Source of the DNA: Nodosilinea sp. P-1105
GTDB taxonomy: Bacteria; Cyanobacteriota; Cyanobacteriia; Phormidesmidales; Phormidesmidaceae
Direction: 5' to 3'
NCBI RefSeq assembly: GCF_012911975.1
Contig: NZ_SMDQ01000039.1
Location: forward strand, 1 to 52,233
DNA: 52,233 nucleotides
The notes beneath the pieces were generated by a model that made no database searches, had not been told where the DNA came from, and saw nothing but the letters and a program-made list of their open reading frames with translations. Every line of letters begins with the position of its first letter. Within the stretch, counting starts at the first letter, position 1. Of the stretch, positions 8,463 through 19,841 are shown one piece after another. Both the position numbers and the translations under genes were made by a program.

Positions 8463-11400
8463 CTAAAATGTCATCGGGGCGATCGGGGCGATGTCGGGAT
8501 CATGGCCCCCCACCTGGCTGGTGCGGAGTACCCAGGCGGCCGCCCCATAATGGAGAAATTGGTGTACTACCACATCGCTGGCTTTGCGGGGCAGCACCGT
8601 ACGCCAACTGCCCAGGCCCATGATCAGGTTGCGGATGGGTTCGTCTTCGATGGAGCTACCTAGGTTGAATTCATTGCGCTCCCAGTCAGGGCGCAGATTG
8701 CCCAGGGGCTGTAGGGTACGTTTCAGGTCTTGGCCAAAGGCCGTGAGCTGACGCAGGGTCGCCGCCTGTTCCGGATGTTGGTCAGCCCAGGCTTGTAGGG
8801 TGTCGGCGTGACGACGCAGGCTGTGCCCAGTACTTTGTAAGCTGGCGAATAGGGCCTGGTTAGAGTCTTGGGCGCAGTTGTTGGCAGGACCGACGAAGGT
8901 GCCACCAGTACCATCGCCAATGCGGTAACGGGCCGTCATCGCTTGCAGGTGGGCTTCCATGCGGCTGAGGGGCGATCGCAGATGGTCTTCAAACCGGTAC
9001 TGACGGCTAAACATATCCAGCTTCACCACAATGTCGCAGGTGGGACGGGTCCCCAGCCACCCCCGCTGGCGATCCCCCTGATAGCGAGACCAGTGGATGG
9101 TGCCAGCAATCAAGCCATCGATGTTGTGGCAATAGACCTGGTAGTAGCGAATATCGAACCGCAGTTCGTCCGCCAGGGGATCATGCACCACGTCAGCCCG
9201 ACCATAGGCAAAGTGGCCAAAGAAAATCGGGCTAGCGGCAGCAGGCTCTCTGTGGATGCCGCCAATGCCGCCATAGGTATGGAGCAGCAAGGCGCGATCG
9301 CCCTGCTGCCAGTCTGCCACTGCGGCCGCGATCGCCCTGGGGTGGCTGTTGTCCTGGTCGGTACATAGCACCGACGAGACCTTCCCCTTCTGGGCCGCCA
9401 CATCGGCCCAGGCGTCTCGCCGAATGTAACGGTAGGCCGCTCTGGGGCCGCCAAACACCACCCGATTAGGTTGCAAGCGAAACAGGGCCCGAGGCCCCAG
9501 GGATTGCACCACAAAGGTGCCATTGCAGTCGGGTGCGCCGTAAATATACCAGCCCGATTCATTGTAGGGGGACTGTTCTAGCCCCTGGGTGGTGGATGGA
9601 GCGCTGCCATATTGATCCATCACCGCCACCGGGGGCAGCCGCACCTGCTCTTCACCGCCATCAAAGGCGCGGCTAGCCCGGTTAAAGTGGCGGACTCGCC
9701 AGTGGTCTTGGGGGCCGGGGCCGATGAACTGCACCAGGCCATAGTACCGTCCTGTCACCTCCACGGGTTGGGTGCTGATCAGCAGGGTGACTTGGCCAGC
9801 CTGGGTGACCACCTGGGGGGCTTCCACCATCACGATCATCACGTCATCCGGCAGGGAACCCGCCAACGACTCCAGGGGGTCCACCTGTCGCCAGTGGTTC
9901 AGCCGCACCGGGTGAATCGCCCCCTTAAATCGGCTGGCATAGTCGGCGTCGGCACTAAAGTGCAGATCATGGGTCACCGCCTGCACCAGCTTTTGGGTGA
10001 GGGGATGGTCAGACCAGCAGAGTTTCACCACTTGCCCCACTAATCCCCAATGTGCCGCTGGGGCATGGTGAATTTCGTACCATACCCCGCCAAACCGCTC
10101 GTGCTTTTGGGGCAAAATCAGGCGGCCAATCCAGTCGCCCAGGGGTACATAGCGATCGCGATCGGGCTGCTGATTCAATGGATAGTGCTGGTACTGCACC
10201 AGGGGATTGGCCTGAAAAATGTCGTAATGGCTAGGTGGCCGGTCTTGAACCAGGTTAGTTTCTAAGAGCCCTCCTTTCAGAATGGCATTGATGGTGTCAA
10301 GGGTTTGCCCCAGGGCACTGCGACCATCGGGTAGGAGTAAATTGGGGTCCATGATCCCCCCTGGCACCTGGTGACCGACAGGCCCCAAAGACACAAAGGT
10401 GAGTTTGCCCCGGCGTTTGCCCCGGTTCCAATAGGACAAGGGAAACAGCGGCCAACGCCCTGGAAACATGATCGGCCCCAGACGCTCGACCCCGTCCTTC
10501 TGGCCGACCAGGTGGTAAAGGTGTTCCAGCTGCAAGATGTTGCAGTTGGCGCTGATCACCCCCCCCAGGGAAATCGTATCCACCGGGGCGCCGATCGCCC
10601 GCTTTAAGTAGGGGGCACAGGCGCAGGCCATCTGGCCGCCGCCGCTATAGCCAATAAAGGTGACGGGAATGCCACTATCTAACGGATAGCCGTTGTTGAC
10701 CAGGCCATTAAACACCACCTGGGCAATACCCTGGTTATAAAGGGGGCCGTAGCGCTTGTCCGCCGATACCCCCACAATTAAGATATTGCGGATGTTCACC
10801 ATCAGCCCCAGCAGGCTGGCCGGGTTGGCAAACCGCAGCTTGTCGGCATAGCGCCAGAAAAAGGCCAGAGGTCGGTCTTGATCGAGGGGGGCATTCATCA
10901 CTGAGTAGGGAATAATGCCGCGAATTAGGGCGATGTCGGGGGGCAGGGTGGGGGCCAGGGTATCGAGAAATTCTTCGATATCAGGCAGATATTCAAAACT
11001 AGAAATACCAATGCCGTCTAAATACACCACATAGCGGCTAAAGCCATCGCCATCTGGGGCCGAGGCGGCCAATTTACCAACGTTGACGCTGGTGTTGACC
11101 TCGTCGTCGTACCAGCCAGCCCACCAGCCCAGGGTTTCCAGGGGGGCCAATAAGCCAGCGACCACCAGGGCGATCGCCCCCATCCAGGCAAAATTCAGCA
11201 CCAGCCGCCCCAGGGGGGGCAGCCCCGCCAACCAGCCAAACCACCAGTGTCGCAAGGGCTGCAGTAGGGCAATGACCATGGCCGTCACCAGGGCGATCGC
11301 CAGCAAACCCAGCACCGTGACCACGCTCCCGTGGAGCCCGCGCGGCTGGCTCTGGCCAGTGTTGGTCACAGCAATTACACTGCCCCCCTGGCTGGCCCCC

Positions 11401-12125
11401 GCCAGGGCAGTGGACTCCCCCGTGGCGGCGGCCACCACATCCCCCCGGTTCAGGGCCTCGGTTTGTTGGGCCAGTTGTTCTTGCCAGCGAGTGGGGGCTT
11501 GCTCTAGCCGGGCCTGGAAGGAGTTAGCGATAGCTCGGCGACTGGTGATCAGGTCGACCCCAGCGGCCCGGTTAGCGATGCGCTTGCCCAGGTTGGCAAT
11601 GGGGCGACCCACGGTGTTTTGCAGTACCTGCAGCAAAATCCAGCCGATGGCCACATAGCTAAAGGCGTCGGGTAGGGGTAGAGCGGCGATCGCGCCAAAC
11701 CCCACCACCAGGGCCAGCAAGTGCCACACCGACAGCAGGGTCAAAATCGGCACCCCCAGGTAGGGCAGCGCCCCCAAAACGCTAAACAACAGGGGCGCAT
11801 AGGCCAACCCCAGCACCGTCACCAGCGCCGAAAAGGAGACAGTCTCGGACCAGGGGGCCAGGGTGACCAGCCAGGTGCTCAACACCAGGGCCAAAACGCC
11901 ACAGGAAAACAGCAGGGCGTTGATCGCCAGGCTAATGGCAAACCGGATGGGCTTTACCTGATTGAGAAACAGCACGATGCCCTGGCCAATGCCCTGGGAC
12001 AACCCCGCCAGCACCACCACCACCAGGGCCAACTGCAAGCCAGTCGGTACCGTGGTGGCAATGCGAAAGGCTTCTGCATTCAGGGTAAACACGTAACCCA
12101 GTACTTCCCAGAACCGATCTAGCAT
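8463..12125 (-). CDS. Large membrane-anchored putative alpha/beta hydrolase
   Basis: A 1220-residue multidomain protein with no name I can support. The N-terminal ~170 residues contain about five membrane helices with a Yip1-like look. A linker and a second pair of helices follow near 265-330. The region from about 365 to 610 looks like an alpha/beta hydrolase. Strand YVVYLDGIG opens it, the nucleophile elbow GYSGGG has Ser494, a plausible acid is Asp544 in GQKDGVERLG, and a plausible base is His585 in GPVGHQVPGG. The remaining ~600 residues are soluble and contain conserved-looking His, Trp and Cys motifs, including NNCAQDSNQALF around Cys1084, which might mark a second catalytic domain. Topology, substrate and location are unknown. 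Codon use and HIP1 sites match the neighbours, so it appears native to this genome. Confidence 0.75.
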   Translation of the reverse strand: MLDRFWEVLGYVFTLNAEAFRIATTVPTGLQLALVVVVLAGLSQGIGQGIVLFLNQVKPIRFAISLAINALLFSCGVLALVLSTWLVTLAPWSETVSFSALVTVLGLAYAPLLFSVLGALPYLGVPILTLLSVWHLLALVVGFGAIAALPLPDAFSYVAIGWILLQVLQNTVGRPIANLGKRIANRAAGVDLITSRRAIANSFQARLEQAPTRWQEQLAQQTEALNRGDVVAAATGESTALAGASQGGSVIAVTNTGQSQPRGLHGSVVTVLGLLAIALVTAMVIALLQPLRHWWFGWLAGLPPLGRLVLNFAWMGAIALVVAGLLAPLETLGWWAGWYDDEVNTSVNVGKLAASAPDGDGFSRYVVYLDGIGISSFEYLPDIEEFLDTLAPTLPPDIALIRGIIPYSVMNAPLDQDRPLAFFWRYADKLRFANPASLLGLMVNIRNILIVGVSADKRYGPLYNQGIAQVVFNGLVNNGYPLDSGIPVTFIGYSGGGQMACACAPYLKRAIGAPVDTISLGGVISANCNILQLEHLYHLVGQKDGVERLGPIMFPGRWPLFPLSYWNRGKRRGKLTFVSLGPVGHQVPGGIMDPNLLLPDGRSALGQTLDTINAILKGGLLETNLVQDRPPSHYDIFQANPLVQYQHYPLNQQPDRDRYVPLGDWIGRLILPQKHERFGGVWYEIHHAPAAHWGLVGQVVKLCWSDHPLTQKLVQAVTHDLHFSADADYASRFKGAIHPVRLNHWRQVDPLESLAGSLPDDVMIVMVEAPQVVTQAGQVTLLISTQPVEVTGRYYGLVQFIGPGPQDHWRVRHFNRASRAFDGGEEQVRLPPVAVMDQYGSAPSTTQGLEQSPYNESGWYIYGAPDCNGTFVVQSLGPRALFRLQPNRVVFGGPRAAYRYIRRDAWADVAAQKGKVSSVLCTDQDNSHPRAIAAAVADWQQGDRALLLHTYGGIGGIHREPAAASPIFFGHFAYGRADVVHDPLADELRFDIRYYQVYCHNIDGLIAGTIHWSRYQGDRQRGWLGTRPTCDIVVKLDMFSRQYRFEDHLRSPLSRMEAHLQAMTARYRIGDGTGGTFVGPANNCAQDSNQALFASLQSTGHSLRRHADTLQAWADQHPEQAATLRQLTAFGQDLKRTLQPLGNLRPDWERNEFNLGSSIEDEPIRNLIMGLGSWRTVLPRKASDVVVHQFLHYGAAAWVLRTSQVGGHDPDIAPIAPMTF

Positions 12126-12227
12126 GGGGTGTGCCTAAAACTATTGATGGAATTCTACGTCAGCCAGCGGCTGGCGTTCAGGGCTGTTAGCTTAATTCAA
12201 TGTTTAGGGTGATTTTCAAGCAAGAAG

Positions 12228-12313
12228 ATCCCCACGTTAAGCTAGCGATCGCAACTTTCGTAGGGTGGGCAATGCCCACCACTCGGTAGACAGTTTCCTA
12301 GAAGTCACCTAAG
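12228..12313. repeat. Dispersed intergenic repeat, copy 1
   Basis: About 85 bp between divergent genes. It contains the conserved blocks CACGTT, AGCGATCGCA, GTAGGG, a hairpin GGTGGGCA/TGCCCACC (12264-12280) and the tail AGTTTCCTAGAAGTCACCT. The same block order recurs at 46208-46289, and a shorter form at 37043-37095, all in intergenic DNA. This looks like a repeat family of the genome rather than a site tied to one gene. It forms most of the 275-bp gap before the pentapeptide-repeat gene. Confidence 0.6.
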
Positions 12314-12400
12314 CCATGTAAGGCAGCGTACCCGCGTGGGTAGTGCCGTTTAGAGTGAGTTGCGCTTAAATTAGGGACAACCCACGCGAGGTTTGCACCT

Positions 12401-14527
<2,127 letters not shown>

Positions 14528-14628
14528 CCGGGCGGTTGGCCGAGCGGTGGTCCGGTCTCGTAGGGACGCCAGCTTGGGTTACGGGCTATGGTAAAACGGT
14601 AGCCTGTAGCTAAAAAGCCAGTAGACCT

Positions 14629-15348
14629 ATGGCATTTGATCTTTACTTGCTCGATAACCTGGGATATGAAAAAGCTGAGATCCAGCTCGATGACTACATC
14701 AATCAGGTGATTCAGGCCTTTGTCGAGTCTCCCGAAGGGCAGGCCTATGGGGAAGAAAACCCAGGCTTCGGTCGGTGGACTGCGTCATTTATCAGCTACG
14801 CCTACCGCTACGAAGGGTTCACCCTAACGTCCATGACCAGAGCCAGTGTGGATCTGGTCATGGGTGAGCTCCTACCCCGCAAAATCACCTTGATGGACGC
14901 CTCCGAGGCGGCAGATACAGTGCCTGAGTTGATAGCGTTTTGGTCATTTTTGCAGCGGGAATATGACCTGGAAAATGCCGCCGACATCCTCACCTACCTG
15001 GACAGCATCAAAACCAAGTTTCCCCAGTGGATGGTTGATCCGGCCAGGGCTGGCATGGCCAAGAGCTTTATGATGGGGGGCATGCAGGCTGGGTTTGACA
15101 TGACCACTCAGGAAGGTGCCACCGCCTACCAGATGGCCTACAACGCTCAACTGCAGGCAGAGCGAGAGGGCAACTCCCCCTTTTCACAGCTAGGGGAAGC
15201 ACTGCAGCAGCTATCCAGCGGTGGCACCACGGGGTTACCGGCCAAAAAGAAATCAAAGCCCAAAAAGCCACCCAAAACCAAAGGATTTGGCTCTGGCGAC
15301 GATGGGGGGACGGCAAGTCAGAAGAAAAAGAAAAAGAAAAAGCGATGA
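14629..15348 (+). CDS. Conserved-looking protein with Lys-rich tail, unknown
   Basis: A 239-residue soluble protein. The first ~180 residues look globular and helical (aromatic and acidic, with no signal peptide). The last ~45 residues are low complexity, with Lys/Pro then Gly/Asp, ending in a run of Lys and one Arg. Such a tail suggests contact with nucleic acid or acidic surfaces but proves nothing. I recognise no motif. The gene follows the pentapeptide gene by 101 bp on the same strand. Its stop codon overlaps the left border of a MITE-like element by 1 base, so its 3' end may have been altered by that insertion. Confidence 0.65.
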   Translation: MAFDLYLLDNLGYEKAEIQLDDYINQVIQAFVESPEGQAYGEENPGFGRWTASFISYAYRYEGFTLTSMTRASVDLVMGELLPRKITLMDASEAADTVPELIAFWSFLQREYDLENAADILTYLDSIKTKFPQWMVDPARAGMAKSFMMGGMQAGFDMTTQEGATAYQMAYNAQLQAEREGNSPFSQLGEALQQLSSGGTTGLPAKKKSKPKKPPKTKGFGSGDDGGTASQKKKKKKKR

Positions 15349-15349
15349 C

Positions 15350-15593
15350 TAGTGGTTTGTCAAGACTAAAAATTAGGGTAAGCGCTTTGCAAAAGCCTTT
15401 GATCTTCAGGGAGGTTGTTTCAACACATCAGGACCTTTCATCCCCTCCCACGGAGGGGTGCCCGGAGGGCGGGGTGGGTCTTTTCGAGCTTGCTTGACCC
15501 ACCCCTACCCCTCCAAAGGAGGGGATTTCGGACCTTGATGACACCAAATCTTTACATCTGGAAACCCTAAATTCAAGACTTGACGCTGCACTA
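15350..15593. mobile_element. MITE-like repeat, copy A (244 bp, intact ends)
   Basis: A non-coding element bounded on both sides by CTAG. Its 32-bp ends match as inverted repeats at 25 of 32 positions (ACTAGTG, then GTCAAG, then TTAGGGT blocks in each). The interior holds nested hairpins: ATCCCCTCC pairs with GGAGGGGAT, and inside that GGGGTGGGTC pairs with GACCCACCCC. No transposase is encoded. A TA target duplication inside CTAG is typical of IS630/Tc1-mariner-type movement, so an IS630 transposase elsewhere is the likely driver. Related copies are at 18012-18344, 23929-24300, a core fragment at 16246-16284, and a shorter cousin at 39928-40061. Confidence 0.8.
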
Positions 15594-15595
15594 GT

Positions 15596-16213
15596 ATGAT
15601 TGCTGTCTTTGATCGCCCCCCCATTTCTATTGATGACTTTCTGGCCTGGTACCCAGAGACCCCAGGGCAGCGGTATGAATTGCGCCGGGGGACCATTATT
15701 GAGATGCCAAAGCCCAAAGGTAAGCATTCTGAAATTGCCGGGTTCATAGCGAAAGTTCTGAACCAGGCGATCGATCGCAGTCAACGACCAGCATTTATTC
15801 CCAAAGAATGCATCCTCAAGATTTCTGAAGATACAGGCTATGAACCTGATGTTACCGTGGTGTCTCGGCCCAGTTTGTCGGATGAGCCCCGTTGGGAATC
15901 GGCTTCGGTTTTGGAGCGGGGGGAATCGGCGCTATTAGCGGTGGAAGTCGTCTCAACCAATTGGCGAGATGATTATGCCCTGAAAATGGTCGATTACGAA
16001 GGGATGGGCGTTGGTGAATATTGGATTGTGGACTATTTAGGTTTGGGGGGACGACGCTACATTGGCAACCCTAAACAACCGACCTTGACGGTATGTAGCT
16101 TGGTGGATGGAGAATACGAGCTACAGCAATTTCGGGGGTGTGATCCTATTTTCTCTCCCACTTTTCCTGACCTGGGGTTGACGGTTCATCAAGTGTTTAA
16201 CCCTGGGCAATGA
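15596..16213 (+). CDS. Uma2-family PD-(D/E)XK nuclease-like protein
   Basis: A 205-residue member of the Uma2 (DUF820) family, restriction-endonuclease-fold proteins greatly expanded in cyanobacteria. Visible features are YELRRGTIIEMPKPKGKHSEI near the N-terminus, the acidic catalytic segment GYEPDVTVV, and AVEVVSTNW, which supply the PD and E-x-K-like parts of the fold. The function of most family members is unknown. The ATG follows the MITE copy A border by 2 bases, so the leader and any promoter must lie within the element. No Shine-Dalgarno is visible. The frame is complete. Confidence 0.85.
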   Translation: MIAVFDRPPISIDDFLAWYPETPGQRYELRRGTIIEMPKPKGKHSEIAGFIAKVLNQAIDRSQRPAFIPKECILKISEDTGYEPDVTVVSRPSLSDEPRWESASVLERGESALLAVEVVSTNWRDDYALKMVDYEGMGVGEYWIVDYLGLGGRRYIGNPKQPTLTVCSLVDGEYELQQFRGCDPIFSPTFPDLGLTVHQVFNPGQ

Positions 16214-16245
16214 CTCAGGGTGCAGCAGACCGAGCCAGTTTCCTT

Positions 16246-16284
16246 CCCTGCCCACGGAGGGGTGCCCGGAGGGCGGGGTGGGTT
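16246..16284. repeat. Core fragment of the MITE-like repeat (copy D)
   Basis: About 38 bp match the interior of copies A-C (the CCCACGGAGGGGTGCCC block and the GGGCGGGGTGGG block) between Uma2 and prfC. No end repeat is visible on the left. A CTAG occurs at 16304-16307, close to where a right end would be. A TACAAT hexamer at 16313-16318 could be the -10 element for prfC. Confidence 0.6.
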
Positions 16285-16354
16285 CCTGCTTCTGCCTTTC
16301 TGTACTAGCCTCTACAATGGATAACAACACCCATTTCGCGAGTATCGCCCGTTC

Positions 16355-18001
16355 ATGACTGACACCGCTGTTTCCACCGTTGCCCCTGCCGCCTCGATCG
16401 CCGATGCGGTGGAGCAGCGACGCAACTTTGCGATCATTTCCCACCCCGACGCCGGTAAAACCACCCTGACCGAAAAGCTGTTGCTGTACGGGGGTGCGAT
16501 CCAGGAGGCGGGGGCGGTGAAAGCGAAGCGAGCCCAGCGCAGTGCCACCTCGGACTGGATGGAGCTGGAACAGCAGCGGGGCATCTCCATTACCTCGACG
16601 GTGTTGCAGTTTGCCTATGGCGGCTACGCGATCAATTTGCTGGATACCCCAGGTCACCAGGACTTTAGCGAAGACACTTACCGCACCCTGGCCGCCGCCG
16701 ACAATGCGGTGATGCTAGAAGACGCCGCCAAGGGGCTGGAGCCCCAGACCCTGAAGCTGTTTGAAGTCTGTCGGATGCGATCGCTGCCGATCTTCACCTT
16801 CTTCAACAAAATGGACCGCCCGGCCCGGGAACCGCTGGAACTACTGGATGAAATCGAGCAGCGGCTGGGGTTGCAAACCTATGCCGTGAACTGGCCCATT
16901 GGCATGGGCGATCGCTTCAAAGGGGTGTTTGACCGGCGTCACCGCCAGATTCACCTGTTCGAGCGCAGCATCCATGGCAAAAAAGCAGCGAAAAACACGG
17001 TGATCGACCTGGGGGACCCCCAGATCGAAGATTTGCTGGAGCAAGACCTTTATTACCAGTTCAAAGAAGAGCTGGAAGTAATCGAAGAAGTGGGCCCCGA
17101 GCTGGACTTAGAGGCCGTCCACGCCGGGCAGCAAACCCCCGTCTTCTTTGGCAGCGCCATGACCAACTTTGGGGTGCAGCTGTTTCTAGATGCCTTTTTG
17201 GACTACGCCCTGAAGCCCTCTGCCCGCCCCAGCACCCAGGGAGAGATTCCCCCCACCCACGAAGATTTTTCCGGGTTTGTGTTCAAGCTGCAAGCGAATA
17301 TGGACCCCAAACACCGCGATCGCATCGCTTTTGTGCGGGTATGCTCCGGTAAGTTTGAAAAAGATATGGTGGTCAGTCATGCGCGATCGGGCAAGTCCGT
17401 GCGCCTGTCCCATCCCCAAAAGCTATTTGGCCAGGGCCGTGAATCTTTGGAAGAAGCCTACCCCGGCGATGTGATCGGCCTCAACAACCCCGGTGTATTC
17501 GCCATTGGCGACACCATCTACCAGGGTCAGCGCCTGGAGTACGAAGGCATCCCCTGCTTTTCGCCGGAAATCTTCGCCTACCTGAAAAATCCTAACCCCT
17601 CCAAGTACAAACAGTTCCAGAAAGGGGTCTCGGAACTGCGGGAAGAGGGGGCCGTGCAGATTATGTTTTCTGCTGACGAATCAAAGCGAGACCCGATCTT
17701 AGCGGCGGTGGGCCAACTTCAGCTAGAGGTGGTGCAGTACCGGCTACAGAATGAGTACAACGTGGATACTCGTCTGGAAGCTCTGCCATACTCTGTGGCC
17801 CGCTGGGTGGATGGCGGCTGGGAGGCTCTGAAAAAAGTGGGCCGCCTGTTCAATACTGTCACTGTCAAAGACAGTTGGGACCGCCCGGTGCTGCTATTCC
17901 GCAACGAGTGGAACTGCCAGCAGGTCCAGGCCGATCACCCCGAGCTGAAGCTCAGCACCACGGCCCCAGTGGTTTCAGGCAAGGAGCCAGAAGCTCTGTA
18001 G
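16355..18001 (+). CDS. prfC: Peptide chain release factor 3
   Basis: Translational GTPase RF3, which recycles RF1/RF2 from the ribosome after peptide release. It has 548 residues, close to the family norm. G1 is [13 protein letters not shown] (about 26-38). Switch regions include [12 protein letters not shown]3 is [11 protein letters not shown], and G4 is FFNKMDRP. The central and C-terminal domains carry [21 protein letters not shown], a classic RF3 segment. The start is the ATG at 16355, about 40 bases after a TACAAT hexamer. The stop codon lies about 10 bases before MITE copy B, so the native 3' untranslated region may have been replaced. Confidence 0.93.
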   Translation: MTDTAVSTVAPAASIADAVEQRRNFAIISHPDAGKTTLTEKLLLYGGAIQEAGAVKAKRAQRSATSDWMELEQQRGISITSTVLQFAYGGYAINLLDTPGHQDFSEDTYRTLAAADNAVMLEDAAKGLEPQTLKLFEVCRMRSLPIFTFFNKMDRPAREPLELLDEIEQRLGLQTYAVNWPIGMGDRFKGVFDRRHRQIHLFERSIHGKKAAKNTVIDLGDPQIEDLLEQDLYYQFKEELEVIEEVGPELDLEAVHAGQQTPVFFGSAMTNFGVQLFLDAFLDYALKPSARPSTQGEIPPTHEDFSGFVFKLQANMDPKHRDRIAFVRVCSGKFEKDMVVSHARSGKSVRLSHPQKLFGQGRESLEEAYPGDVIGLNNPGVFAIGDTIYQGQRLEYEGIPCFSPEIFAYLKNPNPSKYKQFQKGVSELREEGAVQIMFSADESKRDPILAAVGQLQLEVVQYRLQNEYNVDTRLEALPYSVARWVDGGWEALKKVGRLFNTVTVKDSWDRPVLLFRNEWNCQQVQADHPELKLSTTAPVVSGKEPEAL

Positions 18002-18011
18002 GGGCGATAGA

Positions 18012-18344
18012 GGGTAGACGCTCTGCACAAAAGCCCTGGATTTTCAGGGAGGTTGCCTCAATACAGCAAAACCTACCATCCCCTCCCACGGAGGGGTGCC
18101 CGTTCACGTTCGCGAAGCGTTCCGAGGAAAAGCGTTCCGCAGGAAAGAGCGGGGTGGTCCCCTCCTGGGAGGGGTGCCCGGAGGGCGGGGTGGGTCCCTT
18201 CAGGCTTGCTTGACCCACCCCTACCCACTTCGACAAGCTCAGCGCAGGCCTCCAAAGGAGGGGATTTCGGACCTCGATGCTACCAAATCTCTACATCTGC
18301 CAACCCTAAATGCGAGACTTGACTCAACCCTAAGACGCTGCCAC
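18012..18344. mobile_element. MITE-like repeat, copy B (left end lost)
   Basis: This copy has the same interior as copy A, plus an extra module of about 80 bp shared with copy C. The module contains GTTCGCGAAGCGTTCCG and a second CCCCTCC/GGAGGGG pair. A CTTCGACAAGCTCAGCGC block is also shared with copy C. The left inverted repeat is missing. The right end is recognisable (ACCCTAAA, GAGACTTGA, GACGCTGCCACT) but carries about 11 extra bases. It overlaps the last codons of hpf on the opposite strand. The 328-bp gap between prfC and hpf is made almost entirely of this element. Confidence 0.7.
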
Positions 18345-18974
18345 TGGGGACGAAGTCTTTTCAGCGCTGGTGCCGTTTAGGCTATTGCCATTGGGCTTGC
18401 GGGGCTGAATCAGCCCATACCCGCCGTGGTTACGCTCATAGACCACGTTGATTTCCTGGGTAGTAGCATTCAGGAACATGTAAAAGTCGTGGTCAATCAG
18501 CACCAGTTGCTCCAGGGCTTCTTCCACGGTCATGGGGGCCATGGCAAAGTACTTGGTCCGCACCACCCCATCGGGAAGTTGGGGGGTGTGGTTGTTAAGC
18601 ACGTGGGTGACGTCAGTGGTGGGTTCTTCGTTCAGGTAAACCTCAGTGGTTTTCCCCTGCAAGTCGTGCTTGCGACTATTGCGCTTTTCTTTGAACTTGC
18701 GCAGTTGGCGACTGATCTTATCAGCAACGAGATCGATACTGGCATACAGGCTTTCACTGCTTTCCTCAGCCCGGACCACGGCCCCATCCACAAACAGGGT
18801 CACCTCTGCAGATTGATTGGCTGTAATTCTGGGGTTGCGGGCTACGGAGAGGTGTACATCTACTTCATTGGTCAGGTGCTTGAAGTGGCTGACCGCCTTA
18901 AGGATTTTCTGCTCCACATAGTCCCGAATCGCATCCGTAATCTCGATATTTTTGCCATGGATAACCAGCTTCAT
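18330..18974 (-). CDS. hpf: Long-form ribosome hibernation factor HPF (LrtA)
   Basis: A 214-residue long-type HPF, which binds the 30S subunit and promotes 100S dimers in resting or dark cells. The N-terminal S30AE domain (MKLVIHGKNIEITDAIRDYV, residues 1-20, to about 100) is followed by a linker. The C-terminal dimerisation domain contains MTVEEALEQLVLIDHDFYMF. Cyanobacterial orthologues are the light-repressed transcript LrtA. AAGGAG lies 8 bases before the ATG. The last few codons (PVAAS and stop) coincide with the right end of MITE copy B, so the native C-terminus may differ. Confidence 0.93.
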   Translation of the reverse strand: MKLVIHGKNIEITDAIRDYVEQKILKAVSHFKHLTNEVDVHLSVARNPRITANQSAEVTLFVDGAVVRAEESSESLYASIDLVADKISRQLRKFKEKRNSRKHDLQGKTTEVYLNEEPTTDVTHVLNNHTPQLPDGVVRTKYFAMAPMTVEEALEQLVLIDHDFYMFLNATTQEINVVYERNHGGYGLIQPRKPNGNSLNGTSAEKTSSPVAAS

Positions 18975-19133
18975 AAAGCGGACTCCTTGAAACGTCGGCT
19001 CATGTCTTCACCGTAGCACCTTGTATTCTGCACAACCTTGTCCGTTAGAATCCTTTGCATGGGTTGATAATTCTTGATTGCCAAGACGCGAAAATTAGGC
19101 TAATCCAGCACATTCACGGATGTTTCTTAAAGC

Positions 19134-19841
19134 ATGGTAACCATCAGGTCACAACCCCAGGGATCAAGGCCAAACTGCCATGTTTACGACCTTGGCTGTA
19201 TGCCCTACGATCAGGCCTGGGCCAGGCAACGATCCCTGGTGGCCCATCGTTTGCAGCAACGGCAAGGGAGTATTTCCCCACAGGATTACCTGCTGCTGGT
19301 GGAGCATCCGCCGGTATACACCCTGGGGCAGGGATCGACTTTAGATAATCTTAAGTTTTCAGCGGATGCCCCTCCCTTTCCCCTGTTTCGCACCGAGCGA
19401 GGGGGAGAGGTGACCCATCATTGTCCGGGGCAGTTGGTGGGCTATCCCATCCTCGATTTAAAACAGCATCAGCCCGATCTGCACTGGTATCTGCGCCAGC
19501 TTGAAGCAGTGATAATTCAAGTGCTGGCCCAGTTCGGTATTGACGGCACACGGCAACCAGGGTTAACCGGGGTGTGGGTGGGAGATGTGAAACTGGCAGC
19601 CATTGGCATTAAAGTCAGCCGTTGGGTGACCATGCACGGCTTTGCCCTGAATGTATGCCCTGACCTGACCGGATTTGAGGCGATCGTACCCTGTGGCATT
19701 GACCACAAAGCGGTAGGGTCTATGGCCCAGTTTTGTCCAGGGGTGACGGTGGAAAAGGTGCGTCCGGTGGCGATCGCGGCCTTTGCCGACCGGTTCCACC
19801 TCAACCCTGTGCTTAAAACCGACCTCCCCTGGCTGGTTTAA
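19134..19841 (+). CDS. lipB: Octanoyl-ACP:protein octanoyltransferase LipB
   Basis: Transfers the octanoyl group from acyl carrier protein to lipoate-dependent enzymes, the first step of lipoate synthesis. The 235-residue protein has the family landmarks [20 protein letters not shown], the catalytic Lys in [17 protein letters not shown] and the catalytic Cys in [14 protein letters not shown]. The ATG at 19134 gives about 20 residues before the conserved MPYDQAW, slightly longer than many homologues. A later start is possible but would cut the first strand (CHVYDLG). The gene is convergent with dciA, and their 3' ends overlap by 29 bp. Confidence 0.92.
   Translation: MVTIRSQPQGSRPNCHVYDLGCMPYDQAWARQRSLVAHRLQQRQGSISPQDYLLLVEHPPVYTLGQGSTLDNLKFSADAPPFPLFRTERGGEVTHHCPGQLVGYPILDLKQHQPDLHWYLRQLEAVIIQVLAQFGIDGTRQPGLTGVWVGDVKLAAIGIKVSRWVTMHGFALNVCPDLTGFEAIVPCGIDHKAVGSMAQFCPGVTVEKVRPVAIAAFADRFHLNPVLKTDLPWLV

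Noticed and set aside
14528..14628. GGTTGGCCGAGCGGT resembles the 5' part of a Ser/Leu tRNA gene.
   Set aside because: No matching acceptor, anticodon or T arm follows within 90 bases, so it is a chance match.
18012..18344. Several frames of 60-112 codons on both strands here and at 23929-24300.
   Set aside because: They are produced by the hairpin-rich repeat element; the same frames are interrupted differently in each copy.
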